Assembly: GCA_910592005.1 (NCBI GenBank)
Contig: CAJVPP010002827.1
Span: 1-13,418 of the forward strand
Origin: Funneliformis mosseae
Taxonomy: Eukaryota > Glomeromycota > Glomeromycetes > Glomerales > Glomeraceae
Length of the DNA: 13,418 bases
Direction of reading: 5' to 3'
The translations under genes and the position numbers were made by a program. The first letter of the stretch is position 1. Each line of letters begins with the position of its first letter. Under the pieces are notes generated by a model. The model ran no database searches, had not been told where the DNA came from, and saw nothing but the letters and a program-made list of their open reading frames with translations. Below are positions 1-8,218 of this stretch, in pieces.

Positions 1-1074
1 GATAAGTTTTATACTTAGTTAATTATACTCCTTTATTAATATAATATATAAGTTCAGTACCTAAAAGATTAATATCTCATTAGTATTGAGACTTAAAGAA
101 AATATAGAAATATTTATACATGTTGAATAAATTATAAAATAAACTAAACTAAATATATCAAAGGAAATAAAGTTGCCATTTTGCTAGACAATAAAGTTGT
201 CATATCAATAAAATTGCCAGATTTACAAGCAACTAAATGGACATCTATGATTTACATGATTATCAAAGGCAATAAAATTAATATTTAAGGATTTGCATAA
301 TTGATCGATAGCAATAAAATAGACAAATAATCTTCATAAAAGATCTATATAGCAATAAAATTGACTTCATATTCTAACAATTAAATCTATTTAAAATTTT
401 TCCCATCACATCACTAACAAATAATCAGTTTCTTCAAAAAAATGATTTATAAACTAAATTTTAAATACTTTTACATTATGAACAGATACTACATAATTAT
501 CATAATTAGTAAATTTTCTTAATGATCTATAATAGTTAAAGATAAATTACGTAATGGTATTTTTGTATAAAATATTTATTTTATTTTATTTATTAGAAAT
601 TTTAAATAGATTTAAATGAAATCTATCTAAGGCATTAATTATAAAAGAAAGTCCATAAATTTTCTTAAAATCTTTATGAACTTTCTGTTAATATTTTTCA
701 TATGATCAAATTATAACTTCATTTTTTAAGATTTTAAAACTTCAACTATTCTTGAAGTAAAAAAAAAAACTGTATCTTTTGTTATATCAAATTTAAAACA
801 AATATTTCAAATTGTTACTTTTCTACTTAATCTATATAAAACTACTGTAAAATGTTATTTATTAAACCTTTCTACTTAAAAAATAACATTATAAATTTCA
901 TATTTTGTATTTTATTCACTATTATCCAAAATGTTAATAATCTTATTCTTAAAGTTTTTCAAATCTAATATTATTACTAAATAAAATATTTAAATAACAG
1001 TGGTCTAATTTTGAATATATATTTATAATTTAAGATAATTAGTTTAAATAATAAGAGATAATAGAAGTAATTAA
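1..1074. other. A+T-rich stretch without a supportable gene
   Basis: I see no convincing coding region, RNA gene or transposon end in this stretch. All six frames are broken often by stops, as expected at this base composition. Some frames between about 530 and 900 read plausibly for 20-40 codons, but three different frames do so equally well, so I do not call any of them. The only structured part is the degenerate repeat at 163-365, which is listed separately. Confidence 0.6.
163..365 (+). repeat. Degenerate repeats of a 14-base motif, last four spaced about 41 bp
   Basis: Variants of GCAATAAAATTGAC begin near 164, 188, 205, 229, 269, 311 and 352. The last four are spaced 40, 42 and 41 bases apart, which suggests a decayed tandem array with a unit of about 41 bp. 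The first three are closer together (24 and 17 bases). The spacer parts of the unit are barely alike. No function is apparent, and part of the resemblance may come from the low-complexity A+T background. Confidence 0.4.
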
Positions 1075-1479
1075 AGTTTTATTATAACAAAGATCAATGA
1101 CTTTAAATCTGATTGGTATTTTCTTTCTAAATCTGATTTTTTATATAATTAACTATATACTGCCTTATTAAATGTAATTTCATATCAAAATATTAGAGTT
1201 CTTATAGGTAATGGTAAAACTTATCAAATAGAAAATATTGTATATAATGAAATACTTAAATTCTATATAGCAAAATAAAATAATTTATATATAACATATT
1301 ATAGAATTTCTTTTTTAATTATTTTATTCTAATAATTTAAAATATATAATAATTATACATTTTATTTCTTACTCATTAAATAAACACTTTTATATTATAA
1401 GTTTAATAAAAAAACAAAACTTCAAAAACTCTACTATACGATTCAATTACTAATAATTCTATTTTATAACCTGCTGTAA
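1075..1479 (+). pseudogene. Possible decayed coding fragment, family unrecognised
   Basis: One plus-strand frame runs for about 135 codons with five internal stops, all TAA (1150, 1276, 1330, 1333, 1381), before a final TAA at 1477. Roughly twice as many stops would be expected by chance at this composition. The middle part (1153-1275, 41 codons) has a protein-like mix of residues, including the phrase VLIGNGKTYQIENIVYNEIL. There is no obvious start codon and I recognise no domain. The rest of the frame is Ile/Leu/Tyr/Lys-rich, as any A+T-rich frame would be. It may be a relic of an old exon or chance. Confidence 0.2.
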
Positions 1480-2105
1480 CGCAGCAAATACTAACTTGTT
1501 TATTATAATATTATCAAATTTATAATTTATTTATATAATTTAAAATAAACAAATATCTCACAATAGAAATTATAATTTACTAGACTATTATTATTATTTT
1601 ATTTTTTGGGTTGTAAAAACCATTCTTATAATAAATACTTTATCATAAGTTTTCCTAGAATTGGATCTAGAGTACCCATTATTAACTTAACAACTGATAA
1701 TAGTTTAGTCGTAAAATAATGCTAAGCTGAACTTTGGGTCTATAATGAGTATATCCTTGTGGAGTTCAGTCATATGAATTTGGGTTTTAATTATCAGACC
1801 ATACAGTTTAGTAACTTGCCTAAAATTATTTGACAATTAGTTTTAACTTTACATAAGCTTTATTGAGATCAATATCATCATCATATGATAGACATATTTG
1901 TTAAACTTATTTTTTTCCCGTTCATTATATTCACTATAATGATAATGAGTATTTTATTATAATAATGTATTAAATGTGTAGTTTCGCAGTTGAATGATTT
2001 TATTATATTGTCTTGTTATTATAATTAATTTATTTTAATCTTTTATATATTATCTTAAATTTCTTTATAAAATTATTTCAAGAAATATTCAAGAATACTG
2101 TAATT
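1480..2105. other. No gene seen; patch of higher complexity at about 1605-1905
   Basis: The patch from about 1605 to 1905 is less A+T-rich than its surroundings and contains a 7-bp inverted repeat (CTGAACT at 1727-1733 against AGTTCAG at 1763-1769). All frames in it are closed by stops. It could be part of an old LTR or a non-autonomous transposon, but I cannot find paired ends or a duplicated copy within the window. The remainder is plain A+T-rich sequence. Confidence 0.5.
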
Positions 2106-2463
2106 ATGGATATTATTGAAATTATTGACGATAATGCTACACCAGAGAAAATACCAAATGTTAGTTATTATAATAATTATCATGCTGTAAAATACATATA
2201 TAAAGACTAAATTCTAAAATGTATATATCATTAAAATTAAAAAATAAAGCTTTCTTGCAGCAAATTATTAAATATTAGGATTTATTAAATGGTTTTTTAT
2301 TAATAAACAATACTGATACATATGGTTGTATGATGTAGTGAAATAGTCAGAAATCAGAATATTGTATAAAAATGCATATAGCGAAGAACTTTTTCCATCA
2401 AAATCACAATTTTAAAATTATTTTAATAAAAATTTACCCATCTTTAAAAAAATTTTATTATAG
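2106..2463 (+). pseudogene. Possible decayed spliced gene fragment, unrecognised
   Basis: An ATG at 2106 opens 18 codons (beginning MDIIEIIDDNATPEKIPN) up to a possible splice donor, GTTAGT at 2160. A good acceptor, TTTCTTGCAG, ends at 2260, which would give a 101-nt intron. Without splicing the frame stops at 2208-2210. After the acceptor the in-phase frame stops at 2276, but a frame one base away, from 2275, reads protein-like to a TAG at 2461 with three internal stops (TGA 2314, TAG 2344, TAA 2413). It includes the phrase SEIRILYKNAYSEELFPSK. This would fit an old two-exon gene with a 1-nt deletion and later transitions. I recognise no family, and chance is a serious alternative. Confidence 0.25.
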
Positions 2464-3103
2464 CCCATTTATCTTTTAAGTTTAAAATAATAGTTTTTGC
2501 AGAGATATATTGGGTATACATTATATAGGTCATATAAATTTTAACAGTCTGATTAATCAATGTTATAAGACTCAGTATGGTTATTTAGTCTGATGGTGGC
2601 CAAGTCTAATTTAAAATTATTTAGTCTGCATAAAAAATTCGCATGATTGCACTCAAAAAGATCGTCTGACTATACTCCATAAGGTACAATTGGCTTGTAA
2701 CTTGACAGTTATAGTACATACCTTTTCAGAGATGAAAATGTGAGAATTTACGCATAATATGTGACTGTTTCACGCTAATTGGTTGATAATTTGCAAAAAA
2801 AATAAACTGAAAAGTCTAGAATTTGCACTTTAAGAGATCGTGATGATCGAATTCTGTTAATTCTAAATTTTTGATTGAAATGTTGGATCGCAATTAATGG
2901 GCTATCTCCATATTTAACTGATTGACCCGAATTACACAGCTTGATAATTTTATAGCAAATATAATAATTAAATAATAATTATGGTATACTATGATATGTA
3001 AGATAAAATTAATATAAGTAAAGTATTATATGTATAATATTAAAATAATATATATATAACATATAAGTCTCAATTGATTATTTATCAGATCTAATTATTT
3101 TGT
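2464..3103. other. Intergenic, no gene seen; short direct repeats
   Basis: The part from about 2500 to 2960 has higher sequence complexity than the flanks. It contains two copies of TTATTTAGTCTG (2581-2592 and 2617-2628). It also has a looser pair of about 20 bases around TTGCACT...AGATCGT (2646-2665 and 2822-2841). Frames are closed on both strands. It may be a decayed transposon, but no terminal repeats or coding remains support a call. The stretch 2960-3060 is almost pure A and T. Confidence 0.45.
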
Positions 3104-3136
3104 AACTGAAAAAACTTGTGATCAAATAGACTTAAT

Positions 3137-3161
3137 CATGATTTGTCATATGTAAATCATG
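3137..3161. repeat. Short inverted repeat, 8-bp perfect stem
   Basis: CATGATTT (3137-3144) is the exact reverse complement of AAATCATG (3154-3161), with a 9-base loop. It lies inside the doubtful 3104-3496 frame. No role is evident. Confidence 0.5.
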
Positions 3162-3428
3162 CTACATTATTATGAAATAATAAACTTTGGACTAGAAAAT
3201 TCAATTAACATTAATTTTTGATTTAGAAATTCTTAAGATTAGGACCTTTTATTTTAAGTGGAATGATATTGGGATATTTTAAAATTTTCATCAAAGGAAT
3301 AAATCTTGTATTTACAACTTTATTCATTTAATGAGACTGGTGACAAGTGATAATATCACCATCTGCTTATATTTATTTTATTAATTGTCATTCAATAAAT
3401 ATTTTAAATGGCATTATAACATATTTCT

Positions 3429-3470
3429 GAAAAGTTCAAGAAATGTTACAAAACTTGTGGTGAACTTTTC
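3429..3470. repeat. Inverted repeat, 10-bp perfect stem
   Basis: GAAAAGTTCA (3429-3438) pairs exactly with TGAACTTTTC (3461-3470) across a 22-base loop. It could fold as a hairpin in either strand or be the ends of a very small element. No flanking duplication is seen. Confidence 0.55.
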
Positions 3471-3496
3471 TAAAAGAAAATATCTTTGTTAAATAA

Positions 3497-4920
3497 AGAT
3501 TGAGAAAAGTTATTATTTTTTTCTTATAAAAGCTTATCATTATTGTGCATGTTCCAATAGCTTAAGAATCGTAATTAATCATAAAATGAAGATTAAGATA
3601 CAATTTATTAATGAATAAGAAGATATTTTAACTTGCATTTAGTTCATTTCATTTTGAAAATAATAATAGAAAAATTATGTAGTATATATGTAAATAATAT
3701 TGCAATTAATAAAATAAAAATGATTTTGAATGCAGTATTATTTTATTTTTACCATTTTTAAATTTACGTTATTTTCATTTATATATAGATAGCCTCTAAG
3801 ATTTCCTCATAATCTGTACTCGATGGTAAATTATTTTTATATTAGATCATTCAGTATTTGTTATATATGGATGTTATTAATGCTCAGTAAGGATCGATTC
3901 GAGTGTAAAACATATTCAAACTCGAACCCCTTAATAAATATTTACAGACCTCTAATTTGATTCATATTAAATATAATCAAATCAAATTTAAGAATAAAAT
4001 TAATGCAATTAATAATTAGTTATTTTTTTTGCAATTATGTAAATAAATTGAAAAGTTTTATTTAAACGCATATAATATTTATTTGAATTATAACCTATAA
4101 AGTTTAATCTCCCAAATTAAATTATTAATCGTTTACTATAACCTTAAAAATTTTTAAAAAAAGATATAAGAAAATACCTAGGTATTAGATTCAACTCTTT
4201 TTAAAAATATCTTTGAATAATTAAGACACCTAAGTTCAGTAAATAAATTGATTAAGGTGGAAGGTTTTTCTCAATAAGTTCTTAGACAAAAAGTTCATAT
4301 TTACAAACAAGTTGCAATGCTTTAAAATATATTATTTTTTTTATATTAGTTAGAAAATAATAACGATATGATAAAAATAAAAAATTTCTTAATCCTTCCT
4401 AAAAATCAAAAAGGCAGAAAAATAAAATATTTGTTTTCTGTGACCAGCGATCGAGCCAGAAAGATAAAAAAAATTAAAAAATTAAAAAAAAAGAAGGAAA
4501 TAAAACTAAATTTAACAAAAAATACATACCGCATATATCTGAGACAAGTCAAGCAAAAAGGAATTTAAAGTTGTATAGATTTTTAATTCGATTACTATGA
4601 TTTGAAGTGAAAGTAAAAAAAAATAAAAAAAATTAAAAGTAAATAAAACTAAAAATGAAACTAAAAAATAAATTTATTTTGTACTTATAGAATTATAAAT
4701 AGTATAAAAAAAAGAAAAATAGAAAAGTAAACTTATACACTCATAAGTTTATTAAAAAAAAAAAGAATGCTAAAATTGCTACACTAATAAAAGATAAAAC
4801 ATTATATTAGAATTATCTATGTTTGAAGAATAAGAATATCTAATTACCTTAAATGTAAATTTTTCTTGAGAAATAATAATCTTTTTTACTTAGAAATGAG
4901 TTAGTTTATTTGTAAATAAA
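3497..4920. other. Long A+T-rich intergenic stretch, no gene seen
   Basis: I find no supportable gene here. Contents worth noting are the hairpin at 3888-3933 (listed), a perfect 14-bp palindrome at 4173-4186 (AATACCTAGGTATT), and a strongly A-rich, purine-rich plus strand from about 4360 to 4790. The A-rich part opens a 66-codon lysine-rich frame (4368-4568) that I regard as a composition artefact. Confidence 0.6.
3888..3933. repeat. Imperfect hairpin with TTCGAGT/ACTCGAA stem
   Basis: TTCGAGT (3898-3904) pairs exactly with ACTCGAA (3920-3926). The pairing can be extended imperfectly outwards to TAAGG on the left and CCTTA on the right. On the minus strand it contains GGTTCGAGTTT, which resembles the internal B-box of RNA polymerase III promoters (GGTTCGANTCC), but I see no A-box or tRNA cloverleaf. 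Confidence 0.45.
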
Positions 4921-5478
4921 TTTTTTGTATTGCTCTTGTTCAAAATAAATTACTACGTAATAAATAAAATTGATTAATTGAAATTAGAAAATTGAACCTT
5001 AAAAATCAAACTCAGAAATGATTCTAAAATCGATTTCAACTTTCTATTCTTAAAAGCTTCAAATAATGAGCTTTAGGTTTATTTGGTAGCACTACAGTCA
5101 CAGCTATTCACACTATAATGATTTCCAAGCATAATTTCAGTTCCAAAAATTAAATCCTATTAATTGAAACAGAATTCATTCATTATTAGTGGATTAATAA
5201 TTTAAAAAAGATGAAACAAATCCTTATTAAATTTTGCAACCTTCTAATACTCATATATGAAAAATTATTACTTTAACAATTCTTATATTTTGGTCTCCTT
5301 TATTACAACAATTAATCGCAAATATTTATGTTTTGATTTATACAACGATGATAGTATTCCAACTGTTATTGTTGCTCCTATTATCAATTCACCCAATTAT
5401 GACACCAAAGTTATCAATAATTCTTTATTTTTTATAGCACAAATGGTGCATGGTTTTGTATACAAGAATTTGACATAA
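4921..5478 (+). pseudogene. Decayed reading frame with a 73-codon open tail, unrecognised
   Basis: The clearest part is an ATG-initiated frame at 5257-5478 (73 residues), with protein-like composition in its second half (for example IPTVIVAPIINSPNYDTK). The same frame continues upstream to about 4921 without a shift. It is broken by nine stops (4975 TAA, 4993 TGA, 5074 TAG, 5116 TAA, 5119 TGA, 5161 TAA, 5203 TAA, 5212 TGA, 5245 TAA), fewer than the roughly 15 expected by chance. The pattern fits an old gene in which Gln and Trp codons became stops. It ends about 130 bp from the retroelement. I recognise no domain. The open tail alone could also be a young chance ORF. Confidence 0.3.
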
Positions 5479-5541
5479 ATTTTATGAGATTTTCAGTTTT
5501 AAGTGTGTTGACTTGATATCTGTAAACTTAAACGATAAACT

Positions 5542-5565
5542 TTTAATTCAATTCATTGAATTAAA
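5542..5565. repeat. Near-perfect 24-bp palindrome beside the retroelement
   Basis: TTTAATTCAAT (5542-5552) is the exact reverse complement of ATTGAATTAAA (5555-5565), with only two bases between. It lies about 40 bp outside the 3' LTR. It may be a preferred insertion neighbourhood or chance in A+T-rich DNA. Confidence 0.6.
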
Positions 5566-5638
5566 TACAAGAAAATATTACAATCACGTTTATATGAAGA
5601 CACGACAAAAGGCAATAGTAAATAAATTTAACGATTCC

Positions 5639-5644
5639 TTTATT
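5639..5644 (-). terminator. AATAAA polyadenylation-type signal in the 3' LTR
   Basis: The sense strand reads CAATAAAGG here, about 65 bases downstream of the TATA-like box. That is the usual U3-R layout for an LTR that ends its own transcript. The same signal is kept in the other LTR at 12667-12672. Confidence 0.5.
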
Positions 5645-5706
5645 GAATTCTTGGTTTATTCTAAAATCTTATCTTGAGTTACTTTTTGATTCAAGGGAAA
5701 ATGCAA

Positions 5707-5720
5707 GATATTTATATAAA
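5707..5720 (-). promoter_or_regulatory. TATA-like box in the 3' LTR
   Basis: The sense strand reads TTTATATAAATATC, conserved identically at 12735-12748 in the 5' LTR. In this A+T-rich setting the motif alone is weak. Conservation between LTRs and its position upstream of AATAAA support it. Confidence 0.4.
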
Positions 5721-5852
5721 ATAAAATAATATAAAATCAACTATAACAAATATAATAAAAAGAATAAATAGTATAACTATGATAAATATAATATATATAA
5801 TAAATAAGATATAATTAATAAATATAATAAATATAATAAATATATCTAATAT

Positions 5853-5908
5853 GTCTACTTGATCAATATTGATAACTTTACAAATTCTGTTAACTTCATC
5901 AACTATAT
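5853..5908 (-). repeat. 9-bp minisatellite in the 3' LTR, six units
   Basis: The sense strand is built of 9-base units of the type GTTGANNAA (for example GTTGATGAA, ATTGATCAA). The matching block in the 5' LTR at 12881-12945 has one unit more. The indel is exactly one repeat unit, consistent with replication slippage. Confidence 0.6.
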
Positions 5909-5959
5909 CGATCATTTAGATCACATAACTTTATTTTAGCGCAGTTATGGATCACAGCT

Positions 5960-6394
5960 TCAATCCTCTCCTTCTAAATTTTGAGCTTCTGCCCAAATTT
6001 CCATAGCTTTGTTTATTAGTGACTAGTATACATAACTTGGAAGTTGATAAAGGTTTTTCAATGATATATGTTTTGCTCATTAAATTTGATCTACACCTAG
6101 CATTTCATAGAGATAATAAATACGTATTAAGACAGAACTATAATATTTAGTGATAAGTTCTCTCAATTGACTTCATTGTGCTAGTGAAGAAGTTTCTGTT
6201 TCTAGAAGTTTTTCTAAGTAATAAGCGTTTACCAAGGTAAGAGTTCGATCTTTTATTCATGAAGCTCTTAATAACATTCGATATGTCAGTTGAAATTTCT
6301 TTGTAGATCTATTCCATTTGAAATTTGAATATAGAGAAAAAGCAGGAGTTACTTCTTCAGGTAAAGTTTCGTTTAAATCTTCAATATAAAGTCA
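5960..6394 (-). pseudogene. Extra reading frame after integrase, ending in the 3' LTR
   Basis: A single minus-strand frame of about 145 codons lies between the end of the integrase frame (6445) and the 3' LTR. I see no frameshift in it. It has six internal stops: TGA at 6392-6394, 6257-6259, 6173-6175 and 6077-6079, TAA at 6080-6082, and TAG at 6023-6025. Most sit where Trp or Gln would read well. The product would be hydrophilic and probably helical, with phrases such as LLETETSSLAQ and INKAMEIWAEAQNLEGED, no signal peptide and no membrane segment, so it does not look like an envelope protein. Its last codons (Glu-Gly-Glu-Asp) are the polypurine tract itself, and its stop TGA is the first three bases of the LTR. 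The start codon is unclear; an ATG at 6395-6393 is in another frame. Function is unknown. It could also be a read-through extension of pol. Confidence 0.6.
5963..5975 (-). other. Polypurine tract (plus-strand primer site)
   Basis: The sense strand reads AGAAGGAGAGGAT directly before the TG that opens the 3' LTR. A purine run at this place is the RNase H-resistant primer for second-strand synthesis in LTR elements. It doubles as coding sequence of the extra frame above. Confidence 0.85.
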
Positions 6395-6444
6395 TTTTAT
6401 AATAATAATAATGATAAAAATAAAAATGAAGTAAAAAGAAAAAT

Positions 6445-7673
6445 CTAAATCTGAAAAGAAGGGTCTTTATATATTTTTAAAAGATCTTCATTTACTGAAT
6501 AACGAAGTATATGACCATCTAGTTCTTTTATCTTATAAGAGCCATTTAGTAAGATTTGATAGATATAATAGGGGCCTTTTCATTTTTGATTCAATTTTCC
6601 AGAATAAGTTTTATCTTTTGCAGCTTTGAAGTACAAAACTTTATCTTCAATTTCATGTGAAACAGAAATTCTTGTATTTTTATCATGGTACTTCTTTTGT
6701 TGCTGTTGTGCTAATTGTATTTGTACCTTTGCATCTAGTTACATTAGGGTAATTTGTTGATCAAATGATCAATTCTTTCTTGGATAGTAAAATTCTGGTT
6801 GGTACAAAGGTCATTAGAATCATCAGAATTGTTAATAGGTAACATTGCATTTTGTCTATAAATTAAATAAAAGGGTTCAATTTTTGTGGCTAATTGTTTG
6901 CTTGTGCAATAAGTAAATAGAACAGGAGCAATATATTAGTCCTATTGAGTAGATCTTTTAGCCAATTTTGCTAATAATTCACATAGAGTTCTATTGAATC
7001 TTTCTACTAATCCATTCATCCTAGAATGATAAGAAGTAGATAAATTATGACGAATTTGAAATTGTTCCATTAATTCTGTAACTAATTGATTATTAAAATG
7101 AGATTTCTTATCTGATAAGATCTTAGTTAGACATCCATATTAGCAAATAATATCCTCGTATAAGAACTTGACAATACTTTTAGCAGTATTATCCTTACCT
7201 GCTTTAGCTTCTAGCTATTTCATTAAATAATCTATGGTAACAATTATATATTTATTTCCTCTACTAGTTTATGATAAAGGTCTAACAAAATCTATTCCAA
7301 TTCTATAAAATGGTGAATCAACTGGAATAGGATTTAATTCATTCTTTGTTTTAGGCCTTTCTTGTCGTTGACAAGCATCATATGATTGAACATATTTTTT
7401 GATACTTTTATATATTTAAGGCCAATAATATCTAGTATGAACTTTGTTAAACATGATGTTAGTAAAAAAATGTCCAGCTATTTGATCATTATGCATCATG
7501 TAAAGAATTGCATCTAGTTCGGTTTCTTTGATAACCTTTAGAAACTTTTCATAAGCATTTCTTTGTCTTTGCTTTTTATATAAGAAATTGAGTCGAACTA
7601 TATAAAATTTTGATTGCCTTTTTAATTTTGCAATTTCGTTTGAGTTAAAAGATGTAGGTAATTGATTTAAGAT
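6445..7673 (-). pseudogene. pol, integrase domain with GPY/F module (broken)
   Basis: Integrase joins the element cDNA to host DNA. From the N-terminus (right) the zinc finger reads H-X6-H-X29-Y-X2-C. The two His lie at 7493-7491 and 7472-7470, and the first Cys is replaced by Tyr (7380-7382, ACA to ATA on the plus strand). The core keeps all three catalytic residues: Asp in GIDFV (7290-7292), Asp in ILSDKK (7110-7112) and Glu in GLVERFN (7002-7004). That spacing is D-X59-D-X35-E, typical of retroviral-type integrases. The C-terminal GPY/F motif is at 6568-6576, preceded by TGA (6580-6582) where Trp is usual. Other stops include TAA 7416-7418 and TAG 7215-7217 (Trp of DYxxKW). One frameshift lies near 6750. 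The frame ends at TAG 6445-6447. Confidence 0.95.
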
Positions 7674-7675
7674 TA

Positions 7676-7706
7676 TAGTTAACGACCAAAATTATGCGGA
7701 CATTTT
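7676..7706 (+). repeat. Left terminal inverted repeat of the Tc1 relic
   Basis: It matches the reverse complement of 8219-8249 at 28 of 31 bases, with the core ACGACCAAAATTATG shared. All three differences are C/T. Two are C-to-T changes at the left end (positions 1 and 5); the third is C in this copy and T in the other. Confidence 0.93.
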
Positions 7707-7800
7707 AAAATCAAAAAAAAATTATATACACATAATAAAATAAAATAATATTTAATAAAATAAATACAAATATATCTTTATTTATTGATTTATAAAAAAT

Positions 7801-8101
7801 TTAATAATTAATTCTATTTCTATTTGCGGCAATTCATCATGATATAATATTGATCAGTTTTTTGTAATATTCTAGAGGAATATCTTTCCATGCATCCTTT
7901 AAATACTTTTAAGTACTTTAATACTAGATGGTGGTAGAGTTAGTGTTAAAGAACCGGATTTCGCAAAGACGTTTATGAATAATATAAACAGCTGTTTTAT
8001 TGCTCACTAGCTGTTTAGCTATGGTATAATCTGACTGTCTACATTATAACATAAGCAATAACACCATGAGTTTTAGGAGTAAGTATTTTCATATTTGACA
8101 T
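7801..8101 (-). pseudogene. Internally deleted Tc1/mariner transposase remnant
   Basis: A start ATG at 8101-8099 begins MSNMKILTPKTHGVIAY. After one frameshift comes the N-terminal helix-turn-helix region that binds the inverted repeats (SDYTIAKQLVSNKTAVY). The DD-X34-D/E catalytic core is missing. After a short junction near 7930-7960 with three stops, the frame reads DAWKDIPLEYYKKLI, which corresponds to the conserved C-terminal end of Tc1 transposases. That end is followed by a pair of TGA codons where the family usually has Arg-Arg (CGA to TGA, C-to-T), and TAA at 7801-7803. About 100 codons remain of the 330-350 usual for the family. No activity is possible. At most a DNA-binding fragment could once have been made. 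Confidence 0.8.
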
Positions 8102-8218
8102 GAACTTACTTAAAAGAGAAAAGGTTTGGGGTATTGTTTATTATTATAAGTAAAAAAAAATGTATTGTTTTTAATTATATAATCACGTAAAGATTGAGCT
8201 GCCTAATTTTGACAAATC

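Larger units (their letters stand above)
3104..3496 (+). pseudogene. Possible decayed coding fragment rich in in-frame TGA
   Basis: A single plus-strand frame of about 130 codons ends at TAA 3494-3496. It has two longer open runs: 3227-3328 (34 codons, with the phrase GPFILSGMILGYFKIF) and 3344-3427 (28 codons). The total number of stops is about what chance predicts. However, most of them are TGA (3107, 3119, 3332, 3341, 3428 among others), whereas TAA should dominate in such A+T-rich DNA. TGA is what a TGG Trp codon becomes by a G-to-A transition, the lesion that is common in the retroelement downstream. I recognise no family and see no start. This is weak evidence for an old coding region. 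Confidence 0.2.
5607..5962 (-). repeat. 3' LTR of the Gypsy element
   Basis: This is a direct repeat of 12635-12999. It differs by about 29 substitutions, mostly transitions with T/A in this copy, and by one missing 9-bp unit. In the element sense it begins TGAAGC at 5962, next to the polypurine tract. It contains a TATA-like box and an AATAAA signal. Its inner end is less certain: similarity to the other LTR stops at about 5607, and the expected CA terminus is not preserved. A 67-codon Ile/Phe-rich frame (5712-5915) comes from a simple A+T-rich stretch and is probably not a gene. Confidence 0.92.

Noticed and set aside
530..900. Coding region on the plus strand
   Set aside because: Three different frames look equally protein-like over short runs, which is what A+T-rich noncoding DNA produces.
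1605..1905. A solo LTR
   Set aside because: The patch has higher complexity and a TATA/AATAAA-like content, but no second copy, no TG...CA ends and no flanking duplication.
3885..3960. A tRNA gene on the minus strand
   Set aside because: Only a B-box-like stretch is present. No acceptor stem, anticodon arm or A-box can be drawn.
4368..4568. 66-codon lysine-rich plus-strand ORF
   Set aside because: It lies in an A-rich, purine-rich tract where TAA-free Lys/Ile frames arise by composition. There is no domain, and it runs into a purely low-complexity segment.
5712..5915. LTR-encoded 67-codon hydrophobic protein (and its 70-codon twin at 12740-12952)
   Set aside because: The Ile/Phe-rich part is the translation of a simple A+T tract, and no initiation context or conserved domain is visible. 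It is kept only as an LTR note and a low-interest finding.
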